64,000 bases of DNA from Phaseolus vulgaris (Eukaryota > Streptophyta > Magnoliopsida > Fabales > Fabaceae), in contig NC_023750.2 in NCBI RefSeq assembly GCF_000499845.2, forward strand, positions 12,775,285 to 12,839,284, read 5' to 3'. The notes under the pieces are model-generated. The model was not told the origin of the DNA and did not search any database. It saw only the letters and a list, made by a program, of their open reading frames with translations. The position numbers were made by a program, and so were the translations under genes. Below are positions 34,798-45,070 of this stretch, piece after piece. Every line of letters starts with the position of its first letter. Position 1 is the stretch's first letter.

Positions 34798-37082
34798 TCA
34801 ATCGTCCAGTTCCAGGGGCTTGACTTTTCCATCAACAATGTGGTGAGTGGAATCACAGTTGGAAATGTCAATCCCCGAATTCATGCAGACAGCTTGGGCC
34901 AGAGCCTCCTGGAATCCCTCCTCGAAAGTGCCCGCCATGTCCTGGATGAGGGTCTTTTTGTCCTTCTCTAGCTCCTCAATGGTGGCGTCCCCAGAAGCTA
35001 CCTGCTTCTGCAAAGCCTCCTTCTCCACACGGAGTCGGCTGACCTCGACCTGCAGTTTGTCGTAGTCAACCTGGAGAAGGCCCATAGCTTTGGCCTGGGT
35101 AGCCATTTCCCCCTCCATCCGCTCCATTTCGTTTGCTTGCTCACAGCAGCGGTCCTTTAAGTCCTTTTGAACTTCTTCGTATGCTTCGACTATGTCTTGA
35201 AGGCTCATTACCTGAACTTTGAGGGCGACTTCCCGAGCGTAGAAGTCGGCCTGGAGCTCCACCGCCTCTGCCAGTTGTTTTTCAGCCTCTGCTTTGGACT
35301 CTTGCGCCTGCTTCAGGGTGGTTTGGTAAGTTTCGTTTTGGATCCCAGAATCTTCCTTTCCTCCTTCAGGGCAGCTACCCTTGTTTCCAAGGCCTGGAGG
35401 GTTTGGGTTTGCAAAGCAGCGTTTCTGGCCTGGGCGCGCCATTCAAGGGCCACCGCCAAGAAGACCCCCAAATAGAAAGGCATGCCCTCCTTCCTGTCAG
35501 AGCCCTCTGGCATTGTTCCACCACTGAAGCCCCTCATCAGATGCATAATTGGAGGAGGGATGGCGATAACATCGGGGGCGGCAGCGACGAGGGCAGGAGA
35601 AGCAGAGACCTCTGCCGGTGGCGGAGGTGGAGCAGACTTGGCGCCTTCGCCTATATCCTCTTGGACGGTTGTGGGGGGAAGGGAAGTAGCGCTTGGAGGG
35701 TTGTCCCTGAAAGAATCCTCTCCCTGGGGCGACGCCGCTGGTAGGAGGGGAACCCTTGCAGATTTCCTCCTCTTGAAGGGTGCCACGCCACCCGAGTCTT
35801 CATCGTCGGATATGATCTCCAACACCCGTTTCCCTTTGTCGAGGGGGGTTGGGGCCGGCGATGAGGCCACGGCCAGAGGAACGGCGGCAATGGGCAGAGG
35901 AGAGCCGGGAGTCTAAAGCGCCTCAGGGCTATGTGGGGACGGTGAAGATGAGCCTAGTGGAGCTTCGGTAGGGGTCGGTGGTGGCAGAGGCAGGGTTGAT
36001 GGGGGGTTCGGGTCAGTAGCAGGGGCGGCAGAGGCGCCCGCTTTGGCAGCACGAGCGTTCTTTATCGCTTTCGCCAGCATCATCCTTTTGGAGGCGCCCA
36101 TCACCGATCCTACATTCAGATAAACCAAGCAGCAGGAGTCAAAGCCAAAGCAATTATGCAAAATCACAAAACGCGTAGAAATATGAGACGCGAATCACAT
36201 GGTACAATGGAAAACAGGTGGAAGAGGCCAGAGGAACAAACATATGGTAGTAAGGTACAGATGACAAAAGATGGTAAGGGGAGGGTCTCCCTACCAAAAT
36301 ATGTGGTCAGGGCGTGAGCGTTGTATTCGCTCGCGATAAGCTTCAATGTATCGAAGACGATCCCCAGGCCAGCCAAGGCCTTGCATACCTCCCTGTCAGC
36401 AGGGGATAGCTCATCAGGGCTTTGGCCCTAAGCAGCTTAGGGTGCTCCGTCCAATACAGGGGAAAGCCGTCTAAGGTTGTGGGGTCGTGCTTGGCGCTGC
36501 ACACCCTAAAGAATTTTCCTTTCCAGTTTTTGTAGGAGTTCTGGAAGAGGGAGAGGATGATCCTGCCCGCGATCCCGAAGAAGCTCACCCAAAAGCTTTT
36601 CCCCTGTTTCTTCACTTCGAAGAAATGCAAGAAAACATCCACGGAAGGAAGGATGCCCAGGTGCCCGCAGAGAATTTGAAAACCCCTTACAAATGCCCAG
36701 CTGTTGGGATGGAGCTCGGCGGGGGCGGTGTTATTCTCGGTGAGGAGTTCCCTCTCAAAGGGCGTGAATGGGAGGCGCACCCCGACGCGTTTAAACACCG
36801 TTTGGTACATGAAGAAGAAGGGACTCCCCTTTCTAGGTCTGTCATCCACACACACAGGTTCCCCCGGTCGGCCGGGACGAACGGAGATGTGCGCGTCATG
36901 AGTGCGGCAGAAAGCATTAAAGTTATACAAGTGGGGATCCCCACGATGATTCTCCATGTCCTGAAAGGATGTCAGGCTGGTACACTCGTTCAAAAGCTCG
37001 TCGGGGGCCCATGTATAGAAGGCTTTATAGTTGGACTTGGGGGTCTTGGGGGAGAACCAGACTTTGCGTTCGGGCGCGTCAT
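34798..37082 (-). pseudogene. E5 first antisense ORF (full form with coiled coil), decayed
   Basis: Start ATG at 37082 (MTRPNAKSG, compare MTRTKITPN in E9), then a frame slip. The Transposase_28-like domain follows: KAFYTWAPDELLNECTSL, FERELLTENNTAPAELHPNS, WAFVRGFQILCGHLGILPSV, HDPTTLDGFPLYW. There is another slip near 36418, then LAGLGIVFDTLKLIASEYN. A phase-1 intron (36294-36110) joins TTYFG to SVMGASKRMMLAKAIK. Next come a proline-rich linker, a stop at 35913, an acidic-basic motif (SDDEDSGGVAPFKRRK), FRDNPPS, a slip near 35345, and a long coiled coil (AEAEKQLAEAVELQADFYAR onward) ending HIVDGKVKPLELDD. Two or three frameshifts and one stop make it inactive. Confidence 0.8.
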
Positions 37083-37825
37083 GGTGTGAATAAATAGCTG
37101 TAAAAGAAGAAAGGAAAAATGTTTTTAACAAGTGATGCCAAGACAGAAAAGGGGGTAAAACCCCAGGAAATGCCACCCACGCGAGAAAACCCAGAAAGAA
37201 GGAGAAGAGAACGGAGAAGAAAGGAGAAGCGGAAGAACACAGTAATACATAAACGTAAACAGTCCCAGGCAGTTCAATAAACTATGCAATGCGACGAAGG
37301 AGAAGAGTCGTGAGTATGCAGAAATCGTACCTTTGTTGTCAAAGTGAGGGAGGAAGGGGAGCACGAAGGAAAGAGCAGAAGTTGCAGAGAAAAGGTTTGA
37401 AGGCGATGAACAGTGCGGAGACGCAGAGAGAATGGATGGAACAGTGGTGAGAGCGCGGGGTTTGGGGTAACTTGAACGTTACATTTGCAACCCAAGAGGC
37501 GCTAATTAGGAGCCGTGAGATCGTGCCGCGTGTCAAAGGATTAAGCGCCCCAGGGGAGCGCAAGTGACTCTAGAGGCTGGCCGCGTGATGAGCCACGTGG
37601 CGCACGATTAAGCGTAGCCCCAAAAGGTGTTACGTTCCCCGCGTCAGAGGATGTCCCATCAGTCATTAAGAGCGCCCCTATGGTTCAGAGAGTATCACGT
37701 CAATAATTCGAGAATTGTTGAGTCAGCAGGGAATGACACGTCATCAGGGTGACACGTGGACGGCGTGGGCGAGGCCTTAGTCTTTGCGCTGAAGACAAGT
37801 CTTCGGCTTAAGACTGGGGGGCTTG
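37083..37825 (-). promoter_or_regulatory. Promoter, 5' UTR and polypurine tract of E5
   Basis: In minus sense: G-box (37592-37599), 5' UTR, and an intron acceptor TTTTACAG just before the ATG at 37082. In plus sense the right edge has GAAGACAAGTCTTC then AGTCTTCGGCTTAAGACT (inverted repeats, about 37788-37816) and the polypurine tract AGACTGGGGGGCTTG touching the LTR. No other gene seen. Confidence 0.6.
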
Positions 37826-38710
37826 TGTACCGTCCCATATCCGGGCGTTGACAAAGTCAAGGTCAAAGTCAACACCTGGAGTCAAAGTCAACACGAGGCG
37901 TCGCCTAGGTGAAGAGACGCCAAGTAACCAGCGTCGCCACGAGGAAGCGTCGCCAAGGCAAGGCGTTGCCTAGGTGAAGGCGTCGCCCAGTCAGGGCGTC
38001 GCCAAGATCAAATATCACTAAGGCAAGGCAATCACAGTGCGGTTCCCCGATACCCATGGGTAGGAAAGACCATGGAGGGAGCGACGCCGTGGGAAGGCCT
38101 CAGGTCCCGATGATCCAGGAGAGGAGAAAGGTGGCTTCAAGGCCATAGCGATAGCATCAGTGTAGGGCAGCCTGACTCGTGAAGTACCCCTGCCACCCCA
38201 GAGACGCCTTTGGGACAGATACGACTCAAGATGAGGGTCACGCCCAAGGCAGCCGGGTGCAGGGTACGAGAGGAAGGCAGATACGCTCTCAGAGTGAGTG
38301 ACTAGAGGATTGGGGGCATGATTTAGCACCCGAAAGGTCACCCCTTGCGCAGTAGCACTCCCAAGCAGGAGGACTCACACGAAGAAACTTCCAGAAACTC
38401 TCTAGTTGCTTGCTCGAGCCTTGAGGTTACGGACAAGGGACTGGGGAAAGATCTTTGCCAGAACGAGAAAATATACACTAGAAATAGTTTCCTTTTTACC
38501 ACCTTCAGAGTGCCATACGCGGTGCTCCGATACGGAGGTGCATAGTTTTTGGTGTTTCTTGCTGGCTGACTTGAGCGTCGGAGTGCAAACGGCCGCTAGG
38601 GCGCCCTTTTGTCCTTTTTTGCAGGAAGCCACAGGTAACCAGTGGGAAGGAGTCCCTAGCTGACGGTCGAGGTCGCGCACGAAGATGTCCCAGGTCAACC
38701 GGACGGAACA
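37826..38710 (+). repeat. E5 3' LTR (deleted, 885 bp)
   Basis: Matches the 5' LTR at both ends but lacks about 320 bp: after CACACGAAGAAAC it jumps to TTCCAGAAACTCTC. The missing part corresponds to about 14343-14648 and includes the TATAAAG box. It keeps the module (38045-38081) and GGCGTCGCC motifs. Confidence 0.92.
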
Positions 38711-39172
38711 ACTTCTTTCTGAACATGATCAGCTTTCAACACAGATCTTTTGACCAAGATTCTCTCTTTTAAATTGATCTGCAACGGATAGAAATTCAAA
38801 AAAGCAATTAAATCAATTTCTTCACAGTGCTGTCAGACCCAAAACAATCGGTTGTTTCGAAGAAACAATCGGTTGTTTCGAAGAAACAATCGGTTGTTTT
38901 TCTGCAGCAGTTAAAACTTTATTTTTGAAATTTTAACCATGAGCAGAAGCAGTTTAAATCAGATGACATTGATTAAAAGAAAATTAATCACAAGAAAGAA
39001 CTTTGAAACAGAGATTGAGAACAAATAAAGGAAAGTCTTATCCTTGTGTTGATTCTTCAATGAACCAATTGCTTGTTGATAAAAAAAACTCCTTTTCACT
39101 GTTTTGATTTTTTGCATAGCATTGATTCAGCTTCAATTACTGCCTTTTTCTTCAACAGCTTGATCAGATGGC
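38711..39172 (-). other. E4 internal spacer after gag
   Basis: No gene. It contains three CAATCGGTTGTTT motifs at 38844, 38865 and 38886, exactly 21 bp apart. Begins with the second ACTTC target copy of E5. A functional SIRE element would have pol here; none is recognisable. Confidence 0.6.
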
Positions 39173-40946
39173 TCAGTTCTTCTTTTTCTCTTTATTTTTC
39201 CTGCATAAACGATTTCTAGTAGCAAGATTTGGTCCCCTTACAAATTTGGGTCCATTTGACTTTACTTTGCTGTTAGAAACATCACATCCCTTAGGAATCC
39301 ATTTCATAAAACCTTTAGGAACATAATATTTTCTAATTTTACAGAATCTAACAGAGTGGCCTTTCTTCATGCAGTAAAAGCATGTAACAACCGGTTGTTT
39401 CGTCTTAACAATCGGTTGTTTTTATGATTTTCTTAAAAAAAAAATTAGAAAACCTATCTTGCTTGTTCTGTGGATTGAAGCCTAAACCAACCTTTCCAAA
39501 AACACAGCTTTGAGATGCCAAGACATTCTCAAAGTTTGATTTCCCCTTTGAAAGCTTGTCCACAATTTCAACAAGATAATGAACCTTTTTCTCAAGATTT
39601 TCACAATTTCTGCAAATGAGAGTATCACACTTGCAAGAGGTATTTTTGAAATGATTTTCCAATTCTTCAAAATCATTTTTTGCTTTTCTCAGATCCTCTT
39701 CAAGTGATTTAACTTTCTTTTCAAGCCCACTGTTAAGATCTTTCAATCGGTTGTTTGAAAGAACCAATCTATTAGCTTCATCATGTGTTTCTTGAAAAGC
39801 TTCAAGCAATTCACTATAATTTTGTTCATTTAAGGAAGCACATGAACTTACCTCACTTGAACTGCAAGAATCATCATCATCCTCAGCTACCAAACATATG
39901 TTTGCTTTTTCATCTTCACTTGATGAAGAACTTGATGATGACACCTCATTTTCATCCCAAGCTATGTAGGCTCTTTTTGTCTTGCCTTTCTTCTCCTTGT
40001 AGCTTGTCTTTTTCTCTTTGCTCTTGTTAAGACAATCTGCCTTTATGTGACCTTGCTCACCACAACCAAAACAAGTATAGTTATTTGAATTGAATTCATT
40101 AGGTTTCTTGTTTCCATACCTATCCTTGTTGTTGTCTTTGTTGCGGTTTCTCTTTAGGAATTTGCTGAATTTTCTTGACAGCAAACTAAGATTTTCCTCT
40201 TCACTATCATCACTTGAATCTTGCTTTCCCTTATGCTTGGATGCTTTCAAGGCTATGCTCCTTGTGTGCTTATCTTCACTCTCTTGAACATTGAGTCTAT
40301 TCATCTCTAGCTCATGTTCCCTAAGCTTTCCAAACAAAGAAGCAACACTTAATGATGTTAGATCTTTAGATTCGGAAATAGCAGTTACCTTTGGCTGCCA
40401 TGCTCTATCAAGAAATTTCAAGATCTTGATGTTCAGCTCTTCTTTGTCAAACGTCTTGTCTAGGCTCATAAGGTGATTGATGATGTGTGTAAACCTTTTC
40501 TGCACCTCAGCTATTGTTTCACCTTTAAGCATTCTAAACATCTCATACTCTTGGACGAGAGCATGCTTTCTAGCTCTTTTCACCTCATTTGTTCCTTCAT
40601 GAGTGTCTTCCAAAGTGTCCCACATTTCTTTTGATGATTTGCATTGTGAGACCCTGAAAAACTCATCAGAATTTAAAGCAGAGGTTATAATATTTTTGGC
40701 AATGCAATCGAATTTGGCCTTTTTTCTTTCTGCATCAGTCCATTGAGACCATGGCTTCTCAATGACAGAACCATCTTTTTCAAACTTTGGAATAAAAGGA
40801 CCATTTTCAATTGCATCCCAAATTCCTTTGTCAAGAGATTCCATAAATATTTTCATTCTAACTTTCCAAAACTGGTAATTCAAACCACAAAACAAGGGTG
40901 GTCTGTTTATTAAGGCACCTTCCCCAAACGGTAGTCTATCAGCCAT
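39173..40946 (-). pseudogene. E4 gag (copia, two CCHC knuckles; one frameshift)
   Basis: The ATG at 40946 (MADRLPFGEGALINRPPLF) is preferred; the upstream TTG overlaps the primer site. N-terminal pattern LNYQFWKVRMKIFMESLDKG, then a UBN2-type gag core (SKEMWDTLEDTHEGTNEVKR, FTHIINHLMSLDKTFDKEEL), a basic linker, a CCHC knuckle (CFGCGEQGHIKADC), an acidic serine stretch, and a coiled coil (NNRLKDLNSGLEKKVKSLEE). The frame stops at 39405 just after a run of ten T in coding sense. In another frame a second knuckle follows (CFYCMKKGHSVRFC) with GFMKWIPKG, a pairing typical of SIRE-type gag. It would form capsid and bind RNA. A slip in the T-run or a sequencing error separates the two parts. Confidence 0.85.
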
Positions 40947-40992
40947 TTTAAAAAGATTTTTAGGATCAACTTGAATGACTTTCAAGAACCAA

Positions 40993-41005
40993 GCTCTTGA
41001 TGCCA
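40993..41005 (-). other. E4 primer-binding site (initiator Met type, diverged)
   Basis: In element sense TGGCATCAAGAGC, two bases from the LTR, a close variant of the copia site TGGTATCAGAGC for initiator tRNA-Met. Confidence 0.7.
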
Positions 41006-41007
41006 AT

Positions 41008-42141
41008 TGTTAAAAAAGATGGCTTTAAACTAGAGGGGGGTGAATTGTTTAAAGGGGTTTTTGCAAACTTTTCAAAACTAGAATGAATTTATTTCAGAAA
41101 CCAATTGATTCAGCAATTCAGTTAGCTAAAACAGCAAGCAAAAGCTGTAGTACCAGAAGAACAATCGATTGTTTCCTAGAAACAATCGGTTGTTTATACC
41201 AGCAAACAACAAATAAACTGAATTTAAAGAGTTAGAGATAGAGAGATTATACACAGTTGTTTATACTGGTTCACTCCAAACTAGAGCTACATCCAGTCTT
41301 CTCATAAACCCTGAGGATATCCACTAAGCAACCACCACTTGATCACTTACACCACAACCAAGAGAATGACCTTGAACACCTCAAGAAACACACTCTCCTT
41401 GGCCAACACTAAGATTGCTGATCTTGAACACCTCAAGAACACACAGCCAATCTCAGCAAACACAGAAACGAATTGTTCAACAGATTACAAAGATTACACT
41501 TGTTACAGATGAATATCTGAAATCAATACAAGTAGAATCCTATTCCAGCACCTTGATCAATCACAAAACTCTTAAGCAATCTCAACACTTTTGAAAAACT
41601 CTTAGAAAAACTTTGTCAAAAGATTCTTAATTATCCAAACTGTTTTTCTGAATATATTCAAAGATATAGTTTGTTATCAAATCTTAACAAACTCTTAAAT
41701 TGCATTAAATGATTGGTCAAAGCATTTAATGACTGGAGCATATACAGTTAAAGCATTTAAAGCTCAGTCAAAGAAAACAGTTTTTCTGTTATAGTCCCAA
41801 AACAAACAATCGGTTGTTTCCTCGAATCAATCGGTTGTTTTGGTACTTAACAGTTTCAACCATTCAAAAACAGTTTTCAATCTTTCTCAAAACACCTAAG
41901 TATAAACAATCGGTTGTTTCGACAAAACAATCGGTTGTTTCAACTTAGTTTGAAAAACATTTTTCTTTGATAAGAATTGAGATGCTAATTGCTTGAGATT
42001 TAATACAAGGGTGGATTACAACATATAAACTACTCCAGAACAAGGCTTAAACCAGCACAGCAACATCAAGCAAAGCAGAGGCTTCAACATCCTTCAAAGG
42101 ATTTGGATTCTTCAAAACATTGAACACCACTTGGTTCAACA
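41008..42141 (-). repeat. E4 5' LTR
   Basis: 1,134 bp, TGTTAAAAAAG to GGTTCAACA, the same length as the 3' copy with a few percent substitutions. It has paired CAATCGGTTGTTT motifs (41162, 41183; 41808, 41829; 41907, 41928). Confidence 0.92.
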
Positions 42142-42481
42142 CCTTGGTTTAAAGAGCGAGTCGAGGCAAGGAAGTTTCCCAAGTTGATGAAGGAGGTGCA
42201 GAGAGTTTGAGAGAGGCGCGAAAGCATCGTGAAGGAGAAATGAAACAGTGAGAAATTTTGAGGATTTTTGAACGTTAAGTAAAACGATAATGAGAAGGGC
42301 AAGCATCAATCCCTTCCAATTGTTGATGAAAGGCCACGTGTACGCTCGCGATGGAGTATCGTGAGATATCATCTCAGAGACACTTCGTGCGTCGCGCAAC
42401 ACCCGCCACTTACGTAAGCCACCAAGGGCGTGCAAGTAATCCCTTCGCTCAAGCAAACTCAGCTCGAGACTAGGGGGCTTG
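42142..42481 (-). promoter_or_regulatory. E3 antisense-gene promoter, 5' UTR and polypurine tract
   Basis: In minus sense: G-box CACGTGGC (42340-42333), then CACTGTTTCAT and CT-rich 5' UTR resembling E9 and E10, ending at the intron donor cut by E4. In plus sense the right edge GAGACTAGGGGGCTTG is the polypurine tract of E3. Confidence 0.6.
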
Positions 42482-42830
42482 TGTACTGGACCAGAGCGCT
42501 CAGAGCTCAGCACTCGGTGGTCGAACCTCAGCACCTGCCATATACAGGTCAGCTCGGCTCTTAGGCCAAGTTGGCGGGCCATGTGATTGGGCCTCAGATG
42601 TATATATTAGTCCCTTTTTGAGGGGTAGTTATGGACCTAGGGGTGCGCTTAGTGTGCATAGGGTGTAGTTCAAAAAAAATTCTTTTAAACCTAAGCCCAT
42701 GTGCGCTAGGGCACATAAAGATAGGTTGCATGTATGCAGAAGAGGAGCGTAGCGCCACGTGGAGGGTGCCAACGTAAACAGACTGGACCCTTAATGTTGG
42801 TACATGAGTTGGTACCCTGGTGGTTATTCT
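42482..42830 (+). repeat. E3 3' LTR (start; right end uncertain)
   Basis: Begins TGTACTGGACC directly after the polypurine tract, as in the E5 LTR (TGTACCGTCC). A TATATATTA at 42600-42608 could be the promoter. No clear CA end or flanking duplication was found, so the boundary is a guess. Confidence 0.45.
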
Positions 42831-43422
42831 GTTATTTTATGCACTCCCTATTTTATGATTTTAATTTGCATAAGAATGATTTATTCCCAAATTTGTGTTA
42901 ATTTCAGGATTCTAGGTAAGAATGGAGATAATATGGCAAAAGGAAAAAAATATACAAAGTTAAAAAGAGAAAGTTGGAATACATCAACACTCACCAAAGT
43001 TGCCCAAATTCGTAAAAAGCCAAGATGCCACCAGTAGATCTCGCTTAAGCGAGTAGAATCTCACTTGAGTGAAATAACGCTAGAGACATTGGGCCTTTTT
43101 ATGTTTCAAACGAGCCCATCAGTGCCACGCAAGAAGTCACTTAATCCTAGCAAATTAGGTTAAATAAAGGGCTTGAGGCACAACTCTACTGTGAAAGATT
43201 AGGAGGAATACACCATTGAGTGACTTGTAACCCAATTGGGATAATAGAAGGTGTTAGAAGATGTGTGGCTAATTCTACCATGTGGATTTGGGAGTAATTT
43301 GTTCAATCTCTTATGTGTTGAGGTGATATTTGAATATAATATTGTGTTCTTGATTGATTATTGGTATTGTTGTTTTGTTTCTAATTCTTGATCTAGAATC
43401 TTAAATCTGACTGGAAAGTATT
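42831..43422. other. Unassigned repeat-like DNA
   Basis: No gene. AT-rich, with a near-palindrome TCTCGCTTAAGCGAG at 43039-43053 followed by TCTCACTTGAGTGAA, a motif style I associate with legume gypsy LTRs. No terminal repeats or duplications located. Confidence 0.35.
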
Positions 43423-43779
43423 TGTTCTCACTGGTTGACCTGCTCGCCTGTTGACTCTAGTGACAGGCTCTGGCTCTGTGTGTCTCTGCTAGAATTTGCT
43501 CTTCCCTTTGTTGCAATGGAACACGGCTCCATTGAAACAGAGGGGACCCTACCTGTTGATTGCACTCTGACGATCAAGTTAGTACAGGGCATATAAGAAA
43601 TAAGAAGTTACAAGTTTCAGTTTTAGAAACAGCGTACCTTTACCTGGGGTCTCAAGCCCCTTTTATAGCTTACCTCCTACAACAACTTTCTATCACGAGA
43701 GTCTAATCTCAACTGAAAGCATACTCAACTGGAAAATATTTTGTTCAAGGGCACACCCTCACGGTGCTGCAACAGAACA
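43423..43779 (-). repeat. LTR-like fragment related to the E10 LTR
   Basis: Starts TGTTCTCACTGGTTGACCTG and ends GCAACAGAACA (TGTTCT/AGAACA inverted ends). It shares GTTGACTCTAGTGACAG and GCACTCTGACGATCAAG style blocks with the E10 LTR (58356-59220). The flanks GTATT and AGATC do not match, so it may be truncated. Confidence 0.45.
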
Positions 43780-44076
43780 AGATCTTAAAAAGATGTAAAT
43801 TCATAAATTAAAGGTTATTTTATACTTATTTTAGCAATTAATACTCATAAATGCCTATATTTTAATATGAAATATTACTTAAAATTGGCACTTATCAGTG
43901 GTGTCCACATATCTTGTTCCTTTAACAAATTCCTCATATTGATTCTTCATATATTGAAATTATTTTTTATAGAAATTTTTTTATCTTAAATGTGATACTC
44001 ATCTTTTTATAAAATTTAATTATGTATAAATGTGAAATATTATCTAACCGAAATAAATAATGAAAAGACAATCACA
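43780..44076. other. AT-rich stretch, nothing recognised
   Basis: No open frame, repeat or terminal signature seen between the LTR-like fragment and the hAT terminus. Confidence 0.5.
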
Positions 44077-44334
44077 TATAGGGGTGGCAATGCAGGCTGG
44101 CGCGCCCCGCATAGGCCCGCAAAATGTGGGTCGGGTTGGTCTGCCCCGCATAAATAATGCGGGCTAATTTTCATGGCCCACCCCGCATTAGGGTTGGCAT
44201 GCGGGCTTGCAGGACGACTCGCATAACTTCTACAATGGACTATCATAAGATAAATCAAGTCTCTAGGAATTAATGCAATCTGAAATTATGAATTAATCAA
44301 GTCTATGGTGTACAAGAAAGTATGACAAACAAAT

Positions 44335-45070
44335 TGATCCTGCCTGTTGACCGGAACGCTGGAAACTGCCTCGTCAAAGGATCGACGTGCGCGCCGCTTC
44401 TCACCTCCGTTCCTCGTCGGGATCTACCTCAAGAACCTGCAAAGAAACAGTACGGCGCCGCTGCGGCCGATCGCACTCCAATGCTCAAGTCAGTGACGGT
44501 ATCACCAAAAACTAAGAGAACTAGAACCGTGCAAATCCTCTCTCACAGTCAGCTCTAACTCGCAAGCGTAAAGTGTATGAACTGAACGTGCGTACCTCAG
44601 AAAGTTTGTTAAGAACTCTTATATACCTGGTAGCTTTCTCTCTCCTGGCAGTTACAGACTTGGACACGTGGCCCGCATCCAACTGTACACGTGCCATCAT
44701 CTGGAGGCTCCCTGACTTGGCGCTGCTTCTACTCTCATTTTGGCTAAGTTACTTATGCATGGTACTGCCCAGTGCATAGCTAACTTAGGAGTGCGATCTC
44801 TACTGGAACTGGCGAGTTAGGGGCCTTCATACACCTTCCCTGTGGTCTCGCCGACCGCCTTCATAATCTGCTTCTTCTTCATCTTCGGCGATGTGCTCGC
44901 TCTGGCGATCTCCAATTCTGGTAAGCTGGAAATCGGAACACGCCAATATAACAACTGGCGACTACACGAACCCCCCGACTTCCTTCCCTTCTGCCAACCT
45001 GGCGCCTTGTCAACACGCCTACACTGTAGCAGGATGCCACGTCATCACACCCGACCACCAGGGCGGTACA
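44335..45070 (-). repeat. E9 3' LTR
   Basis: TGATCCTGCC to GGGCGGTACA. TATA in element sense GGTATATAAG (near 44628-44619). The adjoining CAAGCCCCTCAGTCTT is the complement of the polypurine tract. Confidence 0.95.

Larger units (their letters stand above)
13766..38710 (+). mobile_element. E5: Tat-clade retrotransposon with two antisense ORFs, split by E6
   Basis: LTRs at 13766-14971 and 37826-38710 have TGTACCGTCC and GGACGGAACA ends and are flanked by identical ACTTC (13761-13765; 38711-38715). Order in plus sense: LTR, tRNA-Lys primer site, gag-protease (15072-17410), [E6], RT-RNaseH-integrase (28973-32042), post-pol hairpin, GGCGTCGCC repeats, a short antisense ORF (33499-32535), its promoter, a full antisense ORF (37082-34798), polypurine tract, LTR. 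Without E6 it is about 13.4 kb. The LTRs differ at about 2% of aligned sites by eye, plus a roughly 320-bp deletion in the 3' copy. Confidence 0.92.
10712..42141 (-). mobile_element. E4: SIRE-like Ty1/copia element without pol, split by E5
   Basis: Two directly repeated LTRs of equal length (10712-11845 and 41008-42141, 1,134 bp each) with TGTT...AACA ends are flanked by identical CCTTG (10707-10711; 42142-42146). A copia-type primer-binding site adjoins the 41008 LTR, so the element reads right to left: gag (40946-39173), then a Transposase_32-like ORF (13446-12286). With E5 removed, internal DNA is only about 4.2 kb and no protease, integrase, RT or RNase H is present. It looks like a non-autonomous derivative of the SIRE/Maximus lineage. 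Confidence 0.9.
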
